Shown: positions 36,393 through 42,803 of the stretch, in pieces
How positions within the stretch are numbered: the stretch's first letter is position 1
Layout of the letters: the number at the start of each line of letters is the position of its first letter
Position numbers and translations under genes: made by a program
The notes under the pieces: generated by a model
Told to the model about the DNA's origin: nothing
Database searches by the model: none
The model's input: only the letters and a program-made list of their open reading frames with translations
Assembly (NCBI GenBank): GCA_902627575.1
Contig: CACOJQ010000010.1
Location: forward strand, 1 to 42,803
Source: an uncultured Bacteroidota bacterium
Lineage (GTDB): Bacteria > Bacteroidota > Bacteroidia > Flavobacteriales > BACL11
Length of the DNA: 42,803 nt
Reading direction: 5' to 3'

Positions 36393-36408
36393 AAACAAAA
36401 TTTTGTTT
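36393..36408. repeat. 16-base palindrome in the yceI/GNAT divergent region
   Basis: AAACAAAATTTTGTTT is a perfect palindrome located just upstream of the YceI -7 box, followed by a long T/G tract. It could be an operator, but its A/T-only half sites make chance a real alternative. Confidence 0.3.
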
Positions 36409-36458
36409 TTTTTTGTTTTTTTTTTAAAAACTAATATATTTTTACTGAGAAATTAAGT

Positions 36459-36878
36459 ATGATGGAAATAAAAAAATTTACTTTTAGCGATAAGGATTTA
36501 ATGAAAATGTCTCATTTAATTAGAAAGAAAGTTTTTGTTTTTGAACAAAATTGTCCTGCAGAATTAGAATGGGAATTTGAAGAAGAATCAATACATTTTT
36601 TAGTAATTGATAATAAAAAAGCAGTTGCAACAGCAAGACATCGAAAAACTGAAAAAGGAATTAAATTAGAAAGATTTGCAGTATTAAAAGAAGAAAGAGG
36701 TAAAGGATACGGTCATTATATTTTAAAAGCAATACTTAAAGATTTAAACAATTTTGACGGACTAATTTACATGCATGCGCAGTGTGAAGTTATTCCTTTT
36801 TACGAGAAATTAAATTTTAAAAAAAGAGGAGCTAAATTTGAAGAAGCTGGCATACTACACTATAAGATGATTCTTTAG
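36459..36878 (+). CDS. GNAT-family N-acetyltransferase
   Basis: A 139-residue single-domain acetyltransferase. The acetyl-CoA-binding motif A is LERFAVLKEERGKGYGHYIL, with the R/Q-x-x-G-x-G/A pattern RGKGYG. The N-terminal KVFVFEQNCP and the C-terminal AQCEVIPFYEKLNFKKRG are typical of ElaA/YjcF-like members. The start could be at 36459 or at the next codon (ATGATG). The substrate is unknown. The gene is divergent from YceI and convergent with ilvE, whose stop is six bases away, so it is probably transcribed alone. No signal peptide is present, consistent with a cytosolic enzyme. Confidence 0.9.
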   Translation: MMEIKKFTFSDKDLMKMSHLIRKKVFVFEQNCPAELEWEFEEESIHFLVIDNKKAVATARHRKTEKGIKLERFAVLKEERGKGYGHYILKAILKDLNNFDGLIYMHAQCEVIPFYEKLNFKKRGAKFEEAGILHYKMIL

Positions 36879-36883
36879 AAAAT

Positions 36884-37930
36884 TTAAATTACTTTAGAAG
36901 TCCAACCATATTTATCTGACTCTTCTCCCCTCTGAATATTTTGTAATTTTTCTTTTAGAGCAAGAGCAAAAGAATCTATGCTGCTATCAAAAGACATTAA
37001 ATTATTTCTGTATGTAATAGATTTAACTGGACTAACCGCCACTGCAGTACCGGTTCCAAATACTTCAATCAAATTTCCACTATTGTAAGCATTTAATAAT
37101 TCAATAATTGAAATTTCTTTTTCTTGTACTTCAATTTTTAAATCACGTGCTAAAGTAATTATGCTGTCTCTTGTTATACCAGATAATATTGTGTCAGATA
37201 TTGATGGTGTTATTAATTTATCTCCTACTCTAAACCATATATTCATAGTTCCACACTCCTCTATAAACTGATGCTTACTTGAATCAGTCCAAATAACTTG
37301 TTGAAAACCTTTTAAATTTGCCATCTTCGTAGGGTAAAAAGATGCAGCATAATTACCAGCTGCTTTAGCAAATCCAACTCCTCCTTTTGCAGCTCTTGTA
37401 TATTTTTCTTCAACAACGAGATTCAAATCTTGATTATAATATGTTGATGTAGGGGAAGTTATAATCATGAATTTAAATTCATTAGAAGAAGATGCTTTGA
37501 TACACTCACTTGAAGCAAACAGAAAAGGTCTTATATACAAAGAATATTCAGGGCCATATTTACACCAATCTTTATCGAGGGAAATTAGTTTATTTAAACC
37601 TTGCATAAATATCTCTTCTGGAATTTCTGGAATTGACAGTCTAACAGCTGATTTATTTAATCTTTTAAAATTTTCTTCTTTTCTAAAAAGTAAAACTTGA
37701 TTATTTTTATTTTTAAATGCCTTCATTCCTTCAAAAACTGATTGGCCATAGTGTAAAACCTGTAATCCAGGATTAAATGAAATAGGTCCGTATGGTAAAA
37801 TTTCAGGAACCTGCCATTTTCCGTTAGTAAAGCTACAGCTAAACATATGATCGGAAAAAACAGTACCAAATAATAAATTAGAAAAATCTACATTTTCTAA
37901 TCTAGTCTTATTTGATGTTGTTATATTCAC
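36884..37930 (-). CDS. ilvE: Branched-chain amino acid aminotransferase (GTG start)
   Basis: A fold-type IV PLP enzyme. The frame is open to a TTG at 38008, but the product would then carry 26 hydrophobic residues not seen in relatives, and a -7 box at 37964-37971 lies inside that extension. The GTG at 37930 gives a 348-residue protein starting with NITTSNKTRLENVDF, as expected. Signatures are FGTVFSDHMF, HYGQSVFEGMKAF, RPFLFASSE, the PLP lysine in FAKAAGNYAASFYPTK, IEECGTMNIWF and ILSGITRDSI. It interconverts leucine, isoleucine and valine with their keto acids, and so can start catabolism toward the branched-chain E1 at 39694. The gene appears to be a single-gene unit. Confidence 0.92.
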   Translation of the reverse strand: MNITTSNKTRLENVDFSNLLFGTVFSDHMFSCSFTNGKWQVPEILPYGPISFNPGLQVLHYGQSVFEGMKAFKNKNNQVLLFRKEENFKRLNKSAVRLSIPEIPEEIFMQGLNKLISLDKDWCKYGPEYSLYIRPFLFASSECIKASSSNEFKFMIITSPTSTYYNQDLNLVVEEKYTRAAKGGVGFAKAAGNYAASFYPTKMANLKGFQQVIWTDSSKHQFIEECGTMNIWFRVGDKLITPSISDTILSGITRDSIITLARDLKIEVQEKEISIIELLNAYNSGNLIEVFGTGTAVAVSPVKSITYRNNLMSFDSSIDSFALALKEKLQNIQRGEESDKYGWTSKVI

Positions 37931-37963
37931 AGTGATGATATTTATGCTATTAAAAAGGAAATG

Positions 37964-37971
37964 CAAAAATA
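37964..37971 (-). promoter_or_regulatory. Bacteroidota -7 box (TATTTTTG) for ilvE
   Basis: On the minus strand TATTTTTG ends 33 bases before the GTG at 37930. It falls inside the longer open frame and thereby supports the GTG start. The upstream element is TTT, not TTG. Confidence 0.55.
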
Positions 37972-38010
37972 ATAAATTCCAACAAATAGAAAAAAATAAA
38001 ATTTCCAAAC

Positions 38011-38018
38011 TATATTTG
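38011..38018 (+). promoter_or_regulatory. Bacteroidota -7 box (TATATTTG) for mnmD
   Basis: TATATTTG ends 13 bases before the mnmD ATG, giving a leader of only a few bases. No TTG element lies at the expected distance. Confidence 0.45.
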
Positions 38019-38031
38019 TAATAATTAGAAT

Positions 38032-38688
38032 ATGCATTATAAATTATTGATTACTAAAGATAAGTCTAATACGATTTATAGTTACAACTTTGATGATATT
38101 TATCATTCAAAGCATGGCGGTATTAATGAAGCCTATCATGTTTTTATTAAAAACGGATTATTATCAGATGTAAGAAAAAAAAAAGAAATACTTGAAATAG
38201 GATTCGGAAGTGGACTAAATGCCATGTTAACATTAATGGAGGCAGAAAAAAAGTTAATTAAAGTTAACTATCATGCAGTTGAATTATATCCTCTCAACAA
38301 AAATATTTTAAATAAGCTAAATTTTTGTAATTTAATTGATGTTAATTCTAAAATATTTGAAAAATTGCATCAAAACTGGAACAAAAGCTTAAAGATTAAT
38401 AATTTTTTTACTTTAACAAAATACCACACATCAGTCGAAACATATGTAAGTAAAAATATTAAATATGATATAATATATTTTGATGCTTTTTCTCCATCTA
38501 AGCAATCTGAAATATGGGAAGAAAATATTTTGAAAAAAATGTATGACTTATTAAAAAAAGATGGGTTTTTAGTTACATATTGTGCCAAAGGAATAATTAA
38601 AAGGAGATTGAAAAAAATTGGATTTAATTTATTAATTTTAAATGGTCCACCTGGAAAAAGAGAGATGATTAAAGCACAAAAAAACTAA
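38032..38688 (+). CDS. mnmD: tRNA 5-methylaminomethyl-2-thiouridine methyltransferase, standalone MnmD
   Basis: A 218-residue S-adenosylmethionine-dependent enzyme of the MnmD (DUF752) family, corresponding to the methyltransferase half of the bifunctional MnmC. Diagnostic segments are HSKHGGINEAYHVFI, LEIGFGSGLNAM (cofactor motif I), YFDAFSPSKQSEIWE and NGPPGKREMIKA. It methylates 5-aminomethyl-2-thiouridine at the wobble position of certain tRNAs, the last step of mnm5s2U formation. The FAD-dependent MnmC1 half is missing, as in other standalone MnmD proteins, in which case MnmEG must supply the aminomethyl form directly. Its stop overlaps the stop of the convergent DUF6095-like gene. Confidence 0.93.
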   Translation: MHYKLLITKDKSNTIYSYNFDDIYHSKHGGINEAYHVFIKNGLLSDVRKKKEILEIGFGSGLNAMLTLMEAEKKLIKVNYHAVELYPLNKNILNKLNFCNLIDVNSKIFEKLHQNWNKSLKINNFFTLTKYHTSVETYVSKNIKYDIIYFDAFSPSKQSEIWEENILKKMYDLLKKDGFLVTYCAKGIIKRRLKKIGFNLLILNGPPGKREMIKAQKN

Positions 38689-38894
38689 TCAAAAATAGCT
38701 TCTAAAACTAGCTTAAATCCTTTGAACGCACAATAAAACAAGGGAAATAAAAACAATATGCCAATGATAAATAATAAATAACTTCCATCTCGCATCATTT
38801 TAAATCCCTGAAAAAAACTAACAGAAGAAATTAAAATACTAAAAGTAAAGCCAGATAACCACATACCTCCTTTAATTAATTTTTCTTTATTCAT
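38685..38894 (-). CDS. Small DUF6095-like membrane protein
   Basis: A 69-residue protein starting at the ATG at 38894 (MNKEKLIKGGMWLSG); a longer frame to 38927 exists but lies in the murQ coding region. It has two hydrophobic segments, about 10-30 (SGFTFSILISSVSFFQGF) and 38-58 (YLLFIIGILFLFPLFYCAF), and ends with KGFKLVLEAIFD. The overall pattern (K-x-L-x-K-G, two helices, AFKGFK) resembles DUF6095, a small Bacteroidota membrane family of unknown role. Its start overlaps the end of murQ by eight bases, so the two are translated from one message. The stop overlaps that of mnmD. Confidence 0.65.
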   Translation of the reverse strand: MNKEKLIKGGMWLSGFTFSILISSVSFFQGFKMMRDGSYLLFIIGILFLFPLFYCAFKGFKLVLEAIFD

Positions 38895-39693
38895 TGTAAT
38901 TATCAATTGCTGTTCTAACTGAACCAAACTTATTCAATAGTTTTTGAGCAGTTTTTTTATCAATATTTAATTTTTCTCTAATTATTTTAACACCTCTTTC
39001 AAATAACTTATTATTGGATAGTTGCATATCAACCATTTTATTTCCTTTAACTCTATTTAACTTAATCATTAAAGATGTAGAAATCATATTTAAGATAAGT
39101 TTTTGTGCAGTACCAGACTTCATTCTTGTACTTCCAGTTACAAACTCAGGACCAACAATAACCTCTATAGGATAGTTAGAAACAGAAGCAACAGGTGATG
39201 CACTGTTACATACAATACATCCAGTAATGATATTATTTTCTTGACAATTTCTAAGAGCTCCATAAACATAAGGGGTACTTCCAGATGCAGCTATACCTAT
39301 AACAAAATCATTAGAATTTACATTATATTCCAACAAATCTAACCAACCTAAGTCTACATTATCTTCAGCAAATTCTACTGCTTTCCTAATTGCACTATCT
39401 CCTCCAGCTATTAATCCTATTACCATACTATGAGGTACACCAAAAGTAGGGGGACATTCAGATGCATCAACAATTGCTAATCTTCCAGATGTACCAGCAC
39501 CAACATAAAATAATCTACCTCCAGAGCTAACTTTATCAACTGCTATATTGACTAATTTTTCTATTTGAGGTATAGTTTTCTCTACAGAGTTAGCTACAGT
39601 TTTATCTTCTGTATTAATACTTGCTAATAATTTTTTAACGGACATTTTCTCTAATCCGTCATATAATGAATCGGATTCAGTAATTTTTTTCAT
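38887..39693 (-). CDS. murQ: N-acetylmuramic acid 6-phosphate etherase
   Basis: A 268-residue SIS-domain lyase that cleaves the lactyl ether of MurNAc-6-phosphate to give GlcNAc-6-phosphate and D-lactate. The sugar-phosphate site YVGAGTSGRLAI at about 63-74 leads into DASECPPTF with the family's catalytic glutamate (Glu79). LIAGGDSAIRKAVE, GIAASGSTPYV and FVTGSTRMKSGTAQKL follow. The C-terminal helical part ends with a KLNIDKKTAQKLLNKF segment. It works in cytosolic cell-wall recycling; a periplasmic NamZ-type enzyme is encoded at 19874. The ATG follows immediately on the stop of the branched-chain E1 gene (TAAATG), and the DUF6095-like gene overlaps its end, making a three-gene unit. Confidence 0.95.
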   Translation of the reverse strand: MKKITESDSLYDGLEKMSVKKLLASINTEDKTVANSVEKTIPQIEKLVNIAVDKVSSGGRLFYVGAGTSGRLAIVDASECPPTFGVPHSMVIGLIAGGDSAIRKAVEFAEDNVDLGWLDLLEYNVNSNDFVIGIAASGSTPYVYGALRNCQENNIITGCIVCNSASPVASVSNYPIEVIVGPEFVTGSTRMKSGTAQKLILNMISTSLMIKLNRVKGNKMVDMQLSNNKLFERGVKIIREKLNIDKKTAQKLLNKFGSVRTAIDNYNE

Positions 39694-42117
39694 TTAGTAT
39701 ATTGAAGGGAAATTTACTGGATCTACTTCATGCATTATTGAATAAGCTTTTTCAAACACATCTTCAGATGATGGTTTGGTAAAATAATCCCCATCCTTTC
39801 CGTAAGGGGGTCTATGCTCTTTAGCTGGTAAAGTCTGAGGCTCGGAGTCTAAAAAATTATAAGCACCTTGTTCTTCGACTATCTTTTGTAAAATATATGC
39901 AGAGGCACCACCAGGAACATCTTCATCTATAACTAATAATCGATTAGTTTTTTTGATGCTTTCAACAATATCATGAGATAAATCAAAAGGAACTAAAGTT
40001 TGTATATCAATAACCTCAGCACTAATTCCAGCATTTTCTAATTTTTCTGCTGCATCCATAACTACTCTCCATGTACTACCATAAGAAACTAATGTTATAT
40101 CCGATCCATTTTTAGTAGTTTCAACTTTTCCTAATGGAACTCTAAAATCTCCAATATTATTTGGTAGTGGCTCTTTAATTCTATAGCCATTCAAACACTC
40201 AATAATCATTGCAGGATCATTTGACTGCATTAATGTGTTATAAAATCCAGCAGCACGCGTCATATCTCTAGGAACACATAGGTAAATACCTCTTGTTCCA
40301 TTAATCAACATACCCATTTGTGAACCAGAATGCCATATACCTTCTAATCTATGTCCCCTTGTTCTAATAATTAAAGGTGTAATTTGGCCTCCATGTGTTC
40401 TGTAATATAAAGATGAAATATCATCAACCATGGGTTGAAAACCATAAATAACATAATCTAAATACTGCATTTCAGCAATAGGCTTCAGTCCTCGTAGAGA
40501 CAATCCTATTCCTTGACCAATAATAGTTGCTTCTCTAATTCCAGTGTCAGCAACTCTAATTTCTCCAAATTTTTCTTGCAAACCTTCGCAACCTTGATTC
40601 ACACCACCAATTTTACCAACGTCTTCACCAAATATCATTGCTTCAGGAATTGCATCAAACATATGATGAAAATTATCTCTTAAAATAATTCTACCATCAA
40701 CTAACTCTGCATCATCATCATAGCTTGGTTTAACCTCTCTTACATTTAATGCAGAAGTTTCAGTTTCGTTATATAATTTTGTATTATATCTTTGAAAATT
40801 TTCATTATTAATTTTATTTATAAAATTTCTTAATTGAGATTTCTCTGCAATATCTTCATGAACAATCATTGATAATAAATTTCTTGCTTTACTTAAAAAG
40901 TCTCTTCTAAAAATACCAAAATTAGCTGACTGATTTAAGTCATTAATCCATAAAGAAATTTCAGGAATATTTACCTTAGCAGAAATAGAATTAAAGATAG
41001 CTTTCAACTCATCCCATTCTCTCTTTATTGGTTTTTGGTATTCAGCCCAGGCTTCTTTCTTTTGCAGTTTTACTGATTCTATTGCTTCCTTATCAATTTT
41101 ATCTAGCTCTTCAACAGTAGCAACTTGAGTTTCAAGAATCCATTCTTTAAATTTTTTAATACAATCAAAATCTTGTTCAAACTGTAAACGCTCCTTACTT
41201 TTATATCTTTCATGCGAGCCTGAAGTTGAGTGACCAGTTGGCTGTGTCATTTCAATAACATGAATTATAGATGGTATATGCTTTTCTCTTGCTAATTTTT
41301 CTGCTTTTTCGTACGCAGATACTAATGCTGGGTAGTCCCATCCTTTAACTTTAACAATATCAAAACCTTCACCTTTACTATCTTTTTTGAAGCCAGACAA
41401 CACTTCAGAGACATCAGATTTTGTCATTTGTATGTCATTTGAAACGGAAATTCCATATCCGTCATCCCAAATTGAAATGATGGCTGGTACTTGTAAGACC
41501 CCAATTGCATTCACAGCTTCAAAAAAATGACCTTCTGCACAAGAAGAATTTCCAATTGTAGCAAAAATAACTTCATTACCATTGTTAGTGAAACCAGGAT
41601 TTCGCTTTGCTAGCTCAGGAATAGATCTATAAACTTGTGATGCTTGAGCTAATCCAACTAGACGAGGAAATTGAGATGCAAGGCAAGCCATATCTGAAGT
41701 TGAATTTTTTTGCTTCATTAAATTTTTCCAACTACCGTCTTCATTTAAAAATCTAGTTCCAAAGTGATTCATCATCTGTCTTGATCCTGAACTTGGCTCT
41801 CTGTCTAGCTCAGGGTCACCATAAAGTGCTGAAAACATGTGCTTTGGAGAGTACTGTCCTAATGCAGTCATCATAGCTTGATCTCTATAATACCCCGCTC
41901 TAAAATCACCATCTCTAAAAACTTTAGTTAGTGCAATTTGTGCCAACTCTTTTCCATCACCAAAAATACCGAAGCTTCCTTTTCCAGACAATACATCTCG
42001 TCTTCCTTGTGCACTACTTTCTCTAACTTCAGAAGCTAATCTGTAATCTGACAATACAGTTTCTTTAAATTGATTTTTTGTAATTTTGTTCTTTGGTTTA
42101 GCAGTAGTTTTAGTCAT
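39694..42117 (-). CDS. Branched-chain 2-oxoacid dehydrogenase E1, fused alpha and beta parts
   Basis: An 807-residue thiamine-diphosphate enzyme from the ATG at 42117; the open frame reaches a TTG at 42144, but that codon sits in the -7 box. The alpha part occupies about residues 1-360, with HVIEMTQPTGHSTSGSHERY near its end, and the beta part about 460-807, with IFGEDVGKIGGVNQG, ADTGIREATIIGQGIGL, QYLDYVIYGFQP and VDIQTLVPFD-like EVIDIQTLVPFDL. Such fused E1 enzymes oxidise 2-oxoisovalerate and related acids with E2 and E3, which are not here. Where canonical E1-alpha has GDG and NN at the Mg-thiamine site, this protein has Gly189-Asn190 and Asp218-Asp219 in IWDDGYGIS, so the expected Asp/Asn pair is swapped. 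It precedes murQ with no gap. Confidence 0.9.
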   Translation of the reverse strand: MTKTTAKPKNKITKNQFKETVLSDYRLASEVRESSAQGRRDVLSGKGSFGIFGDGKELAQIALTKVFRDGDFRAGYYRDQAMMTALGQYSPKHMFSALYGDPELDREPSSGSRQMMNHFGTRFLNEDGSWKNLMKQKNSTSDMACLASQFPRLVGLAQASQVYRSIPELAKRNPGFTNNGNEVIFATIGNSSCAEGHFFEAVNAIGVLQVPAIISIWDDGYGISVSNDIQMTKSDVSEVLSGFKKDSKGEGFDIVKVKGWDYPALVSAYEKAEKLAREKHIPSIIHVIEMTQPTGHSTSGSHERYKSKERLQFEQDFDCIKKFKEWILETQVATVEELDKIDKEAIESVKLQKKEAWAEYQKPIKREWDELKAIFNSISAKVNIPEISLWINDLNQSANFGIFRRDFLSKARNLLSMIVHEDIAEKSQLRNFINKINNENFQRYNTKLYNETETSALNVREVKPSYDDDAELVDGRIILRDNFHHMFDAIPEAMIFGEDVGKIGGVNQGCEGLQEKFGEIRVADTGIREATIIGQGIGLSLRGLKPIAEMQYLDYVIYGFQPMVDDISSLYYRTHGGQITPLIIRTRGHRLEGIWHSGSQMGMLINGTRGIYLCVPRDMTRAAGFYNTLMQSNDPAMIIECLNGYRIKEPLPNNIGDFRVPLGKVETTKNGSDITLVSYGSTWRVVMDAAEKLENAGISAEVIDIQTLVPFDLSHDIVESIKKTNRLLVIDEDVPGGASAYILQKIVEEQGAYNFLDSEPQTLPAKEHRPPYGKDGDYFTKPSSEDVFEKAYSIMHEVDPVNFPSIY

Positions 42118-42141
42118 GAGCAAAAAATTTAATAATACGGA

Positions 42142-42149
42142 CAAAATTA
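42142..42149 (-). promoter_or_regulatory. Bacteroidota -7 box (TAATTTTG) for the branched-chain E1 gene
   Basis: On the minus strand TAATTTTG ends 24 bases before the ATG at 42117 and overlaps the alternative TTG start at 42144, arguing against that start. The nearest upstream TTG is 22 bases away, longer than the usual spacer. Confidence 0.55.
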
Positions 42150-42229
42150 GTTAAATTTTACAATTTCTCATCAAATTTTTAAATATTGAAAAAAAAAAGT
42201 AATTTTATTATTATTTTGGAAAAGATTTC

Positions 42230-42237
42230 TATTTTTG
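42230..42237 (+). promoter_or_regulatory. Bacteroidota -7 box (TATTTTTG) for rpsP
   Basis: TATTTTTG with TTA 19 bases upstream is a good but imperfect promoter. The start would be near 42243, leaving a leader of about 50 bases, longer than most in this window. Confidence 0.6.
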
Positions 42238-42240
42238 CAG

Positions 42241-42291
42241 GCCTCAATAATGAGGAATAATCACAGAGATGGTTTAACCAAATTTTAAAAA
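42241..42291 (+). promoter_or_regulatory. Structured leader of rpsP, candidate autoregulatory site
   Basis: Two short hairpins lie in the leader: CCTCA-ATAA-TGAGG (42242-42255) and TGGTT-T-AACCA (42270-42280), the second ending 11 bases before the ATG. Ribosomal-protein leaders often bind the encoded protein, but this example has no demonstrated function and could also be random AT-rich structure. Confidence 0.4.
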
Positions 42292-42803
42292 ATGGCAACA
42301 AAAATAAGATTATCAAGACACGGAAGAAAAAAGTATGCATTTTACCACATAGTAGTAGCAGACACCAAAGCACCTAGAGATGGTAGGTTTATTGAGAAAC
42401 TTGGGACATACAACCCAAACACAAACCCTGCTTCAATTGAAATAAATTTTGATAGTGCAGTAAGCTGGCTTCTTAAAGGTGCCCAGCCTACAGATACAGC
42501 AAGAGCAATTTTGTCATATAAAGGAGTTATGATGAAGAAACATTTACTTGTTGGAGTTGCCAAAGGTGCATTTAATGAAGAAGAAGCTGAAAAAAGATTT
42601 TCAGAGTGGCTTGAAAGTAAAGAAAATAAAATTTCAGACAAAAAACAAAAATTAGTAAAAGCAGCTGAGGAAGCTGAAAAAGCATCAATGCAAGCAGAAA
42701 AAGAAAAAAATGAAGAAAGAGCAGCTGCCATAGCAAACAAAAATTCTAACGAAAAAACTGAAGAGGTTACTGAAGAGGAAAATACTGTTGAAGAATCTAA
42801 AAA
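42292..42803 (+). CDS. rpsP: 30S ribosomal protein S16 (partial, runs off the right edge)
   Basis: The frame opens at ATG 42292 and continues to the window edge (170 codons), so the C-terminus is missing. The first ~80 residues are S16: [39 protein letters not shown], and [24 protein letters not shown]. The rest is a lysine/glutamate-rich extension typical of Bacteroidota S16, beginning [18 protein letters not shown] and rich in EEAEKA and EKEKNEE. S16 is a late-binding 30S assembly protein. In many bacteria rimM follows, which would lie beyond the edge. The gene has its own promoter and a leader with two hairpins. The neighbouring E1 gene is divergent. Confidence 0.96.
   Translation, partial: MATKIRLSRHGRKKYAFYHIVVADTKAPRDGRFIEKLGTYNPNTNPASIEINFDSAVSWLLKGAQPTDTARAILSYKGVMMKKHLLVGVAKGAFNEEEAEKRFSEWLESKENKISDKKQKLVKAAEEAEKASMQAEKEKNEERAAAIANKNSNEKTEEVTEEENTVEESK

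Noticed and set aside
37931-38008. 26-residue hydrophobic N-terminal extension of IlvE
   Set aside because: It begins with TTG, contains the -7 box, and would make a cytosolic aminotransferase membrane-bound; the GTG at 37930 fits the family.
1-42803. Defence island, prophage, integrative element or CRISPR array
   Set aside because: All genes fit core or exported-protein families with uniform base use; no integrase, transposase, phage structural gene, direct-repeat array or tRNA-flanked insertion was seen.

Overview
This 42.8 kb window is gene-dense, AT-rich chromosomal DNA from a member of the Bacteroidota, most likely a marine member of the Flavobacteriales. The evidence is a type IX secretion (T9SS) vocabulary (PorP/SprF, SprB repeats, type A and type B C-terminal sorting domains), promoters of the Bacteroidota form TTG-N19-TAnnTTTG, absence of obvious Shine-Dalgarno sites, a DnaE with a built-in proofreading exonuclease, a surface-export lipoprotein signal (CSDDDE), and lineage-typical families such as DUF1573, MnmD without MnmC1, and a fused alpha/beta branched-chain dehydrogenase E1. 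No tRNA, rRNA, CRISPR, IS element, phage gene or integration scar was seen, and no stretch above 300 bases lacks a gene.

Layout. 1-7806 (minus): a secreted kelch-propeller protein cut by the left edge, a PhzF-like enzyme, and a T9SS pair in which a 14-repeat SprB-like adhesin is translationally coupled to a PorP/SprF barrel fused to TSP3 repeats and an OmpA peptidoglycan-binding domain. 7866-10132 (minus): an acyltransferase and a membrane metallophosphoesterase. 10213-13206 (plus): a sigma-54-type promoter followed by a 93-residue unknown protein, htpG and a secreted lamin-tail protein. 13214-19869 (minus): dnaE, a PLP beta-synthase and a LolC/E-type permease. 19874-21016 (plus): a NamZ-type muramidase. 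21023-22721 (minus): an aminotransferase and a DUF1573 protein. 22847-25968 (plus): valS and an unknown membrane protein. 26065-29801 (minus): four tightly packed genes for exported proteins. 29899-35732 (plus): an IcmF-type mutase, an M14 carboxypeptidase and an ATP-grasp enzyme. 35764-42117 is mixed: YceI, a GNAT enzyme, ilvE, mnmD, a DUF6095-like protein, murQ and the branched-chain E1. The window ends inside rpsP (S16), which has a structured leader.

How the genes fit together. At least five proteins look like T9SS cargo, in three C-terminal styles: one type B, one full type A, and a short motif shared by two proteins and eroded in a third. IlvE, the branched-chain E1 and the IcmF-type mutase can be read as valine-to-butyryl-CoA catabolism, although they are not one operon. 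NamZ and MurQ act at two steps of cell-wall MurNAc recovery. I found no clear evidence of a wholly new system. The best leads are the PorP/SprF-OmpA fusion, the sigma-54 promoter on the Hsp90 operon with its unknown first gene, the short sorting motif, and several compact regulatory arrangements.

Several start codons were moved downstream of the longest open frame (7806, 22847, 29801, 37930, 38894, 42117). The longer versions begin at TTG or lie inside promoter elements, or the shorter form gives the expected N-terminus.
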